Assembly: GCA_050290865.1 (NCBI GenBank)
Contig: JBNKIW010000106.1
Location: 1 to 5,566 of the forward strand
Reading direction: 5' to 3'
Length of the DNA stretch: 5,566 bases
From: JARRLC01 sp050290865
GTDB lineage: Bacteria; Pseudomonadota; Alphaproteobacteria; Rhizobiales; Rhodomicrobiaceae
A model generated the notes under the pieces. The model searched no databases, was not told the DNA's origin, and saw nothing but the letters and a program-made list of their open reading frames with translations. Positions 1 through 5,566 of this stretch are shown piece after piece. The first letter of the stretch is position 1; the number at the start of each line of letters is the position of its first letter. A program made the position numbers and the translations under genes.

Positions 1-598
1 GTGCGGCGGCTTGAACTTTGAGTGGGGAAGTCACTTAAGGCACAGATGCTGGGTGGCACCACTTCCTATGCCAAGGCACACATGTTTGCCCCCGATCAGC
101 CCGCGGAATGGCACAGGGTGAGCCCAAAAAGCCGTCCCGCTCGCAGGAGAGGCCGACTCGGGCCGTCATGCGGTCGGTCTCAACGGGCGGCTGGCCGGAA
201 CAATCGATCAGCCTTCCCTCCGGGGTGCCTTTCTTCCGGCTCATGCCGGGGAACAGCGGAAGGCAGCGACGACTGCCGTACGCAACATCCGAGGACGCCG
301 CCGCTGGTTGAGGTTGAGGGAATCGTTGGCTGGGACGGGATAGGCGGGGTGGGGCACCAGGCATGAACGGCGGGCTGCGAAGGACAGCGAAGGTAGCTCT
401 GACGTCATCGATCTGTTGAACCCCATTTGACGCGGGCGTGCGTTTTATCGCGGGCGTCTTTCCCTTCGGGTCGAAACCTGCCCTTCAAGACCGAGCAGGG
501 GCGCGGCGGTTATAATGCAATTAGCAGCCCCTGATATAAGGCTGGAATGCCTGATTGTTGCTCGCCTACTGCTGGCAGATGCTCTGATAGCCATTCCC
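1..598. other. Gene-poor region without a recognisable product
   Basis: About 600 bases upstream of the decayed vWA gene's old 3' end hold no coding region I can support. Short open frames exist on both strands (for example 22-366 plus, 35-364 minus, 241-426 minus), but their translations are rich in Arg, Pro, Ser and Cys, overlap one another, and match no family I know. A 9-bp direct repeat (CGCGGGCGT) occurs at 431-439 and 449-457. A TATAAT hexamer lies at 511-516 without a convincing -35 partner. No tRNA cloverleaf, rRNA segment or CRISPR repeat was seen. It may be degraded coding or mobile DNA, in keeping with the decay next to it, but I cannot name a source. Confidence 0.5.
431..457. repeat. 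Short direct repeat, two copies of CGCGGGCGT
   Basis: The 9-mer occurs at 431-439 and 449-457, an 18-bp start-to-start spacing. That is close to two helical turns, as in a double binding site for a regulator. In GC-rich DNA such a short repeat can arise by chance, and no adjacent gene would be controlled by it. Confidence 0.3.
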
Positions 599-649
599 TC
601 AGGGCCTTGCCGACTTGGCCAGCCGCACGAGGTTCAAAAACTCTGCACG

Positions 650-1636
650 CTAACCGAATTCGTCATCTCCGCGCGCGGTTTTGGCCAGTGCAAGCACATC
701 GTCGTAGCTGTAGCCCTTCAGATAAGGCAGCCCGCGCAAGAGCTGGCCGAACGCCGCCACCGCCGCCGAGAACCGCACGTCCTCCGGTGCCGCCTCGATG
801 CCGGGCAATTTCTGCGCCTTCGTCACCGGCATGGTGATCAGCTTCGATACGTCTTCCTTTGGCAGTTTGTAACGGAGTTTCAGGAATGCCAGTTCGCCGC
901 GCTTGTTGTCCGCCGGTGCCGTCGGCTCTTCCGCCGCCTTGCCGTAACGCAGATTATCCACGAATTTCGGCGCGCCCACCGGCGTCACCTCGTAAATCGC
1001 CGTCACGGTATGGCCCGAGCCGATGTCGCCCGCGTCCACCTTGTCGTTGTTGAAATCCTCGCGTTTCAGGGCCCGCGTCTCGTAACCGATCAGCCGGTAT
1101 TCGGACACCTGCGCCGGGTTGAATTCAATCTGGATTTTCACATCCTTGGCGATGGTGAACAGCGTTGATGACGCTTCGTCTACCAGCACCTTGCGTGCCT
1201 CGCTCAACGTGTCCACATACGCCGCCGTGCCGTTGCCGTTCTGCGCGAGCTTCTGCATCAGCGCATCGTTGTAGTTATTCTGCCCGACGCCGAGGATGGA
1301 CAGGAAAATGCCGGTCTGGCGCTTCTCTTCGATGTAGCGCGTCAGCTTGTTTCTATCCGTGATGCCGACGTTGAAATCGCCGTCGGTGGCCAGGATCACG
1401 CGGTTGACGGCGGCCTTGTCGAAATTGCTTTCCGCCAGCCGGTGGGCGTCCTGCAGCCCTTGCGCGCCAGCCGTCGAACCGCCCGCGCCGAGCCGGTCGA
1501 TGGCGGCAAGGATTTTGCCCTTCTCCGCCACCCTGGTCGGCTCCAGCGCCACGCCCGAGCCGGACGCACAGGTGACGATCCCGATGGTGTCGTCCGGCTT
1601 CAGTTCGTCCACCAGCATCCGGAAGGCATTCTTCAC
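650..1636 (-). pseudogene. vWA-domain protein (YfbK-type), C-terminal part of a broken gene
   Basis: This open frame of 328 codons encodes the back half of a von Willebrand factor A protein of the YfbK type, a bacterial family of poorly known, probably envelope-associated function. Visible are the vWA core after the first metal-binding motif (start MKNAFRMLVDELKPDDTIGI; GAGGSTAGAQGLQ; VILATDGDFNVG, which supplies the later MIDAS Thr/Asp residues) and the DUF3520-like tail (DYSDD-type end, here YSYDDVLALAK). Homology runs past the first Met to about 1648 (residues RLPLV), directly after a TGA at 1652-1654, so the Met at 1636 is not a true start. The DxSxS strand expected just before is missing. 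The frame ends at TAG (650-652), where relatives have a Tyr codon. Beyond it the same frame still reads RAEFLNLVRLAKSARP to a TGA at 599-601. I infer a non-functional remnant. If translated, it would lack a complete metal site. Confidence 0.8.
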
Positions 1637-1640
1637 CAGC

Positions 1641-1714
1641 GGCAGACGGCATCAAGGGGGCTCGCTTCTCGCTCGCCTCGCCTTCGGCGACTGACGCCCT
1701 TGACCCCGTCTACC
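1641..1714. repeat. Palindromic GC-rich element inside the vWA gene
   Basis: Arms at 1641-1658 (GGCAGACGGCATCAAGGG) and 1697-1714 (CCCTTGACCCCGTCTACC) are reverse complements at 15 of 18 positions. They enclose 38 bases holding a second small hairpin (TCGCC-TTC-GGCGA, 1678-1690) and CTCGC iterations. The element lies where the vWA gene should encode its DxSxS metal-binding strand. Its inner half also brings stop codons on the minus strand. The outer 8-9 bases of the 1641 arm are vWA coding sequence (the RLPL codons), so the arm match there may reflect the join or chance. It resembles a small non-autonomous palindromic repeat (REP or MITE-like). No transposase or target-site duplication is visible. 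Confidence 0.55.
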
Positions 1715-1737
1715 CCTTCCGACTCTTTGCTGCCATG

Positions 1738-2562
1738 TCATATATGCCCTGCTGTTGCACTTCGGGGTTGAAACGGCGGTTCATAACCCTTGATCCCGAT
1801 ATGCAGGAGCTTGTTCGTCGGGTTCCAAGGCGCCGGAACTACCGTCACGGTGGGCTGGAACGGCACTTCAGTGCTCTCGGGACGCGGATAGTTATAGGGG
1901 AAGTAGTTGATCATCTCCTCGACGCGCACGGCATCCTTCGGCGGCAGGTGCCCGCCATTCAGCGCGCGGCGCATGAAGGCGTAGGACGCCGTGTCCACGT
2001 CGATGGAGAAAGTGGAGACCGGCTCGGCAGCCGCCTGCTTCACTGCATAGTCAGCGGCGGTTTCGAATCGGTCGCGGTTTCCTTCTTCCTCCTGGGTGTA
2101 TTCGATATCCCCATGGGCGCCAGCTAGGACTTGCGGCGGGGAAGCCAGCTTGAGCTGCTCTCTTCTTGTGGTGCTAACGCCCGACGGAACGGCGGTCTTT
2201 TGACCTTCAAAACTGCTGGAGGCTCCGAACCGAAAATACTGTGTGCGGTCGGATGCCTCTGCGGCAGATGGCGCGTGCGCCAGCGCATCCCCATCCACCA
2301 GCGCCACGATACGGGACGGCTCAATCGTCGCTATCCGTTGGCCGCTCCGGAGCCGGTCTGTCGTTGTCGTATAGGTGATACGCCACACCCAGGTGGAAAA
2401 CGCCGACTGCCTGCGGAAATCGCGGATGCCAGCGGCGATCTTGATGCAGACATCCTGCGCAATATCCTCCGCCGTTGTCTGCGAGCCGCAGAAGCGCCAG
2501 GCGAGGCGATAGATGCGGTCGTAATAGCGCTCTCGATGAGCGCCGCAAACGACGCCCGGCAC
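1738..2562 (-). pseudogene. Chimeric remnant: ECF sigma region 2 fused to vWA (YfbK) N-terminal domain
   Basis: The 274-codon frame joins two unrelated pieces. Residues about 12-106 are ECF sigma factor region 2 and linker (RYYDRIYRLAWRFCGSQ, AEDIAQDV, FSTWVWRITYTTTTDRLRSG), the part that binds core polymerase and the -10 element. Sigma region 4, which reads the -35 element, is absent. Residues about 107-140 have no clear match. From about residue 150 it becomes the YfbK N-terminal domain (STFSIDVDTASYAFMRRALN, VEEMINYFPYNYP, LLHIGIKGYEPP), then diverges after about 1774 and stops at TGA 1738-1740. In relatives I recall, sigma and vWA are separate neighbouring genes, so a deletion probably fused them. 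The Met at 2562 is not the sigma start, since homology continues upstream in another frame. A functional fusion cannot be fully excluded, but the missing region 4 and broken vWA domain argue for decay. Confidence 0.75.
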
Positions 2563-2600
2563 CCGCCCGCCGCCTTTTCCACCAGCCCCCCGTTGCTCAT
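2532..2600 (-). pseudogene. ECF sigma factor N-terminal fragment, frameshifted
   Basis: The true start of the sigma gene appears to be ATG at 2598-2600. Its first 23 codons read MSNGGLVEKAAGG, then CRASFAALIE, a typical ECF N-terminus leading into region 2. The frame then jumps: the sequence on the coding strand is GAG-AG-CGC where GAG-CGC would give the expected ALIE-RYYDRIYRL. Two extra bases, at 2530-2531 within a CT tandem repeat (CTCT, 2530-2533, plus strand), shift the reading frame. Downstream the protein continues in the frame of the chimeric remnant. The strong match on both sides of the junction makes the frameshift nearly certain as read. Whether it is in the genome or a sequencing error cannot be told from one sequence, but the other lesions in this locus favour real decay. 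Confidence 0.75.
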
Positions 2601-2802
2601 CGATTCATCCGGGACTTGCCCTGCGCCACCGTCCATCCGAGCATTAGACGCAGAGCTCCGGCGCTTTCTTGGGGCGGGGACGAAAAAAATCGGGGCTGCC
2701 CGCACATCCGCGAACAGCAACCCGCGCGCGCCGTTCATCGCCCAGTCATCACTTCGCCATTATGTAAGCTTTGTATTGCAAAGTTCCTCAGGACAGGCCC
2801 CC
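2601..2802. promoter_or_regulatory. Divergent intergenic region between sigma remnant and membrane-protein operon
   Basis: About 200 bases separate the old sigma start (2600, minus) from the membrane-protein start (2803, plus). It should hold promoters for both directions. The plus frame is open through here, but the translation is low-complexity and has no family signal, so I treat it as non-coding. An A-run (2682-2688 region) and the AT-richer stretch around 2757-2785 are the least GC-rich parts; the latter holds the palindrome annotated separately. I could not assign -35/-10 boxes with confidence. Confidence 0.5.
2769..2783. promoter_or_regulatory. Palindromic operator candidate upstream of membrane-protein/regulator operon
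   Basis: CTTTGTATTGCAAAG has perfect 5-bp arms (CTTTG/CAAAG) around a 5-bp centre. It lies 7 bases before the AGGA ribosome-binding site of the gene at 2803. A second copy at 3821-3835 matches it at 13 of 15 positions when read on the opposite strand. A repeated palindrome of this size next to a winged-helix regulator gene is the usual picture of an autoregulatory operator. That the product of 3404-3790 binds it is inferred. Confidence 0.6.
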
Positions 2803-3417
2803 ATGCGCGATCTCGACAAAGCTCTCGCCGATATCCTCGCCATCCGCAGCCAGATCGCAGCCGAAACCACTTTTCGTGGCTACGGCCCCAGCGCCATCGC
2901 GGCCACCGGTATACTCGCGCTCTTCACAGCGGCCATACAAGCCCTCTGGCTCGACGCGAGCGCGCAGCCGCTCATTTTCATCGCCGGATGGGTGGCCACC
3001 GCTGTCATTGCCGTCGCGATCATCGGTGCGGAAATGTTGGGGCGGTCGCGGCGCCACCATTCGGGCCTCGCCGACGCCATGATTTACAACGCCGTCGAGC
3101 AGTTCCTCCCCTCCGCCGTCGCGGGCGCGACCCTGACGCTGGTGCTCATCCGGTTCGCGCCGGAGGCGTTTTGGATGCTGCCTGGCGTGTGGCAGGTCCT
3201 GGTCAGCTTGGGGCTATTCGCCTCGGTCCGCTCCATGCCGCGCGGCGTCGTCCTGGCCGGAGCGTGGTATTTCGTGGCAGGCTTCGCCACGCTGGCCGCA
3301 GGCAGCCAGACACACGCGCTGTCGCCCTGGCTGATGGGCCTGCCGTTCGTCATCGGCCAGTTCCTTCTGGCCGCCATTCTGCACATCGCCTTCGGAGCCG
3401 CCGATGCCGAAAACTGA
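2803..3417 (+). CDS. Six-helix integral membrane protein of unknown function
   Basis: The 204-residue protein begins with a charged amphipathic stretch (MRDLDKALADILAIRSQIAAETTFRG, residues 1-26). About six hydrophobic segments follow, near residues 30-50, 56-79, 101-119, 124-142, 148-167 and 174-198, so it should sit in the inner membrane. A basic loop with RSRRHH (81-86) between helices 2 and 3 is probably cytoplasmic. I see no transporter signature or catalytic motif and cannot name a function. The start at 2803 is chosen because AGGA lies 9 bases upstream (2790-2793) and the open frame further upstream lacks protein character. Its end overlaps the regulator gene by 14 bases (ATGCCGAAAACTGA), which implies translational coupling and a joint role. 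The regulator could sense or be tethered by it, but that is speculation. Confidence 0.85.
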   Translation: MRDLDKALADILAIRSQIAAETTFRGYGPSAIAATGILALFTAAIQALWLDASAQPLIFIAGWVATAVIAVAIIGAEMLGRSRRHHSGLADAMIYNAVEQFLPSAVAGATLTLVLIRFAPEAFWMLPGVWQVLVSLGLFASVRSMPRGVVLAGAWYFVAGFATLAAGSQTHALSPWLMGLPFVIGQFLLAAILHIAFGAADAEN

Positions 3418-3790
3418 TCCGCCTGCTGCACCGTTTTCCTATGACGGCCTCGACCGCGTCATCCACGAAAAGGCCCGCCTCGGTGTGCTGACCTCCTTGA
3501 TGACGCACCCCAAGGGCCTCGCCTTTGCCGATCTGAAGCTGCTTTGCGGGCTCACGGACGGCAATCTCAGCCGCCACTTGCAGGTGCTGCAGGAGGCCAA
3601 TCTGGTCGAGATCATCAAGGGCTATGAGCGCAACCGGCCGCACACCTTCTGCCGCATGACGCCGGAAGGGCGCCGCCGGTTTCTCGACTATTTGACCGTA
3701 CTGGAACAGGTCGTGCGCGACGCCGCCAGAGCTGCGGAGGACGGCGAGGAAAGCGTTCCCACCGGTGTCCCCCGTATTGCTCCTGCCTAA
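3404..3790 (+). CDS. Winged-helix transcriptional regulator (MarR/ArsR-like, HTH_34 type)
   Basis: This 128-residue protein is a compact winged helix-turn-helix DNA-binding domain. Residues 13-33 (YDGLDRVIHEKARLGVLTSLM) form the first helix, 39-50 (LAFADLKLLCGL) the second, and 52-66 (DGNLSRHLQVLQEAN) the recognition helix. The wing is about 67-86 (LVEIIKGYERNRPHTFCRMT), and 87-109 (PEGRRRFLDYLTVLEQVVR) is a likely dimerisation helix. The acidic, Pro-rich tail is not conserved-looking. No metal-binding Cys cluster is evident, so an ArsR-type metal sensor is unlikely. The start has GGAG at 3394-3397 and overlaps the membrane-protein gene by 14 bases. Two matching palindromes, before that operon and over the uppS start, are its most plausible targets. 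I infer a repressor of its own operon and of uppS; the ligand is unknown. Confidence 0.85.
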   Translation: MPKTDPPAAPFSYDGLDRVIHEKARLGVLTSLMTHPKGLAFADLKLLCGLTDGNLSRHLQVLQEANLVEIIKGYERNRPHTFCRMTPEGRRRFLDYLTVLEQVVRDAARAAEDGEESVPTGVPRIAPA

Positions 3791-3820
3791 ACGTTAATCC
3801 CCCATTTTCTTGTCAGGAAA

Positions 3821-3835
3821 CTTTACAATGCAAAG
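3821..3835. promoter_or_regulatory. Palindromic operator candidate overlapping the uppS start codon
   Basis: CTTTACAATGCAAAG lies between the uppS ribosome-binding site (AGGAAA, 3815-3820) and its fourth codon, with the ATG at 3828-3830 inside it. Read on the other strand it is CTTTGCATTGTAAAG, 13 of 15 identical to the site at 2769-2783. A protein bound here would block a promoter in the short 3791-3827 gap or act as a roadblock to read-through from the upstream genes. The placement over a start codon is unusual. A common regulator for both sites is inferred. Confidence 0.6.
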
Positions 3836-4535
3836 CTCTCTTTCATCCAAATTGCATGTTGGCATCATCATGGACGGCAATGGACGCTGGGCGGTGGCGC
3901 GCGGCCTGCCCCGGCAGGCCGGACACGAAGCGGGCGTCGAGGCCATCCGCCGTGTCGTAGAGGCGGCACCGGAACAAGGCATCGGCACGCTCACCCTGTA
4001 TGCCTTTTCATCCGACAACTGGCGGCGTCCCGACGCCGAAGTCAGCGCGCTGATGGGGCTGTTGCGCCTCTATCTCCGCAAGGAGACCGGGCGCCTTGCC
4101 CGCAGCGGCACGCGGCTCACGGTGATCGGCCGCCGTGACCGCCTCCCCGATGGCCTCACCAGCGCGATCGGGCGTGCGGAAGTGGCCACCGCATCCGGCA
4201 CCAAGCTGCACCTGCGCATCGCGGTCGATTACTCCGCGCGCGACGCCATTCTCGCCGCGGCCGCGCGTGCAAGCGGACCGGACGATCTCACCCGCGAAGG
4301 TTTCGCGCGCCTGCTGACGGGTGAGGCGGGCCTTCGCGACGTGGACCTACTCATCCGCACCGGCGGTGAGAAGCGCCTGTCCGACTTCCTGCTCTGGGAG
4401 TGCGCCTACGCCGAACTCCATTTCACCGCGCGCCATTGGCCGGACTTTACCGGCGAGGATCTCGCCGCTGCGCTCGCCGATTACCAGCAGCGCGAACGCC
4501 GCTTCGGTGGGCTGAACACCTCTGCCGCCGCCTGA
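3828..4535 (+). CDS. uppS: UppS-family cis-prenyl (undecaprenyl/decaprenyl) diphosphate synthase, variant
   Basis: The 235-residue protein is a cis-prenyltransferase, an enzyme class that adds isopentenyl diphosphate units in Z configuration to farnesyl diphosphate, making polyprenyl carriers for cell-wall and surface-glycan synthesis. Visible motifs are HVGIIMDGNGRWA (10-22; Asp16 is the E. coli Asp26 equivalent), LYAFSSDNWRRP (57-68; Asn64, Trp65, Arg67) and LLIRTGGEKRLSDFLLW (174-190; Arg177, Glu181, Arg183, Ser185), plus AYAELHF with Glu196. Length is near the family norm. Two departures stand out: the usual NYGGR is DYSAR (134-138), and the FSSEN Glu is Asp63. The ATG at 3828 is preferred over TTG at 3810 because AGGAAA at 3815-3820 lies 7 bases before it. 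Neighbours are not frr, cdsA or dxr, the usual partners of housekeeping uppS, so this is probably a second, specialised copy. Confidence 0.9.
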   Translation: MQSSLSSKLHVGIIMDGNGRWAVARGLPRQAGHEAGVEAIRRVVEAAPEQGIGTLTLYAFSSDNWRRPDAEVSALMGLLRLYLRKETGRLARSGTRLTVIGRRDRLPDGLTSAIGRAEVATASGTKLHLRIAVDYSARDAILAAAARASGPDDLTREGFARLLTGEAGLRDVDLLIRTGGEKRLSDFLLWECAYAELHFTARHWPDFTGEDLAAALADYQQRERRFGGLNTSAAA

Positions 4536-4580
4536 GCGCCTGCTTTTCGCCGCTACCGTCGTCCTTCCTGGAGTGTCTTC

Positions 4581-5566
4581 ATGCGCGTTCTCCTTATCAA
4601 CGTGCCTCATCCCGCCATCGGCAGCCGCATTCCGGACGACCAACTGCCACCTTTGGGGCTGCTGGCCATCGGCGGGCCGCTGATCGACGACGGCCACGAG
4701 GTGCGGCTTGTCGATGGCGATCTTCACAATATGGGTACACCGGCACTGATCCGGGAAGCTGTCCGCTTCCAGCCCGATGCCGTGCTGTTTGGGCATTCCG
4801 GTTCGACCTCCGGCCATCCGGTTATTGCGGAGGTGGCGCGCGGTGTGGCGGCGGCACTGCCACGGGCGCACATCATCTATGGCGGCGTGTTCCCTACCTA
4901 TCAATGGCGCGAAATCCTGGAGCGCGAACCTTATGTCACGGCCATTGTGCGCGGCGAGGGCGAGGAAACCGTTTGCCGCCTCATCCGTGCCCTGGAGGAT
5001 GAGCACAGCCTCGATACCATCCGCGGCATCGCGTTTGGTGGCGCGATAGGGCCGTGTGCGACGCCGCCTGCCCCAGTCCTCCGCGATCTCGACGCCCACC
5101 GCATCGGCTGGGAACTCATCGACCATGCGGACTACAGCTATTGGGGAGGCTTGCGCGCCGTCATTGTGCAATTCTCGCGCGGCTGCCCGCATCAATGCAC
5201 CTATTGCGGCCAGCGCGGCTTCTGGACCCGCTGGCGTCATCGCGACCCGGTGTTGTTCGCCAAGGAGATTGCCCGGCTCCACCGCGAACACGGCGTCATG
5301 GTCTTCAACTTCGCCGATGAGAACCCGACCTCATCGAAGAAGGCATGGCGCGCGTTCCTCGACGCATTGATTGCCGAGAAGGTCGATGTCATCCTCGTTG
5401 GCTCGACGCGCGCCGATGATATCATCCGCGACGCCGGCATTTTGCACCTCTACAAGAAGGCGGGCTGGGTGCGCTTCTTGCTCGGCGTGGAGAACACGGA
5501 CGAAAAGACGCTGCGAGCCATACGCAAAGGGACCACGGCCGCGAAAGACCGTGAGGCGGTCCGCCT
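4581..5566 (+). CDS. B12-binding radical SAM protein, BchE/ChlE-like (anaerobic Mg-protoporphyrin monomethyl ester cyclase family), partial
   Basis: The frame is open from ATG 4581 to the window edge (328 complete codons); family members run to roughly 500-600 residues, so the C-terminal part is missing. Residues 1 to about 135 look like a cobalamin-binding domain (MRVLLINVPHPAIGSRIP, LPPLGLLAIGGPL, GHSGSTSGHP at 71-80, YGGVFPTY at 100-107, RGEGEE at 124-129). The radical SAM domain follows with CPHQCTYC, Cys202, Cys206 and Cys209 as 4Fe-4S ligands, then ADENPT (245-250), GSTRADDIIRD and LYKKAGWVRFLLGVENT. These blocks resemble BchE, the oxygen-independent enzyme closing the isocyclic ring of bacteriochlorophyll, but the N-terminus (GSRIP...LPPLGLL) differs from classical BchE as I remember it. 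A GGAG lies 7 bases before the start (4570-4573). It follows uppS by 45 bases with no terminator seen. The true substrate is uncertain: porphyrin or, given the neighbour, a lipid. Confidence 0.8.
   Translation, partial: MRVLLINVPHPAIGSRIPDDQLPPLGLLAIGGPLIDDGHEVRLVDGDLHNMGTPALIREAVRFQPDAVLFGHSGSTSGHPVIAEVARGVAAALPRAHIIYGGVFPTYQWREILEREPYVTAIVRGEGEETVCRLIRALEDEHSLDTIRGIAFGGAIGPCATPPAPVLRDLDAHRIGWELIDHADYSYWGGLRAVIVQFSRGCPHQCTYCGQRGFWTRWRHRDPVLFAKEIARLHREHGVMVFNFADENPTSSKKAWRAFLDALIAEKVDVILVGSTRADDIIRDAGILHLYKKAGWVRFLLGVENTDEKTLRAIRKGTTAAKDREAVR

Noticed and set aside
1..60. Group II intron 5' end (window begins GTGCG)
   Set aside because: No domain V-like hairpin or reverse transcriptase found; five bases at a window edge are not evidence.
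460..495. tRNA-like T-arm (TTCGGGTCGAAACC and its complement)
   Set aside because: No paired T-stem, acceptor stem or anticodon arm could be built on either strand.
511..516. TATAAT as a plus-strand promoter
   Set aside because: No -35 hexamer at suitable spacing and no plus-strand gene downstream.
515..1168. 217-codon plus-strand frame
   Set aside because: Antisense to the well-matched vWA coding sequence; translation rich in Arg and His with no family character.
2131..2802. Upstream extension of the membrane-protein frame
   Set aside because: Antisense to sigma/vWA sequence for most of its length; a good ribosome-binding site precedes 2803 and the family-like protein begins there.
2475..3491. 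338-codon plus-strand frame
   Set aside because: Out-of-frame shadow of the membrane-protein and regulator genes, Arg/His-rich.
3810..3827. TTG at 3810 as the uppS start
   Set aside because: It would lie upstream of the AGGAAA ribosome-binding site that is well spaced for ATG 3828, and adds six residues without family match.
4536..4580. Intrinsic terminator between uppS and the radical SAM gene
   Set aside because: No stable GC hairpin followed by a T-run in the 45-base gap.
4347..5291. 314-codon minus-strand frame
   Set aside because: Antisense to uppS and the radical SAM gene, both of which show strong catalytic motifs on the plus strand.

Overview
The window is high-GC DNA, apparently from an alphaproteobacterium. 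This rests on remembered family resemblance: the ECF sigma/vWA (YfbK-type) pair, the cis-prenyltransferase variant and the BchE-like radical SAM protein all look like alphaproteobacterial families, the last often seen in purple phototrophs and their relatives. No rRNA or other phylogenetic marker is present, so the assignment is an inference.

Layout. Positions 1 to about 598 hold no gene I can recognise. From about 599 to 2600 on the minus strand lies a decayed locus: an ECF sigma factor followed by a von Willebrand factor A (YfbK-type) protein. It carries at least four separate lesions. These are a 2-bp frameshift near the sigma N-terminus, loss of sigma region 4 with fusion to the vWA N-terminal domain, replacement of the vWA metal-binding (MIDAS) segment by a palindromic GC-rich element, and a premature stop 17 codons before the old C-terminus. 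A divergent intergenic region follows (2601-2802).

From 2803 to the right edge, four intact genes run on the plus strand with tight spacing (14-bp overlap, then 37- and 45-bp gaps). They are a six-helix membrane protein, a small winged-helix regulator, a UppS-family cis-prenyl diphosphate synthase, and a B12-binding radical SAM protein of the BchE/ChlE type that runs off the edge.

How they may work together. Near-identical 15-bp palindromes with CTTTG/CAAAG arms sit just upstream of the membrane-protein gene (2769-2783) and across the uppS start codon (3821-3835). The simplest reading is that the small regulator binds both, controlling its own operon and the prenyltransferase. The possible novelty is this regulated unit: a variant, probably secondary, cis-prenyltransferase without the NYGGR motif, next to a cobalamin radical SAM enzyme and a membrane protein. 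It might make or modify a polyprenyl lipid, but that is a hypothesis.
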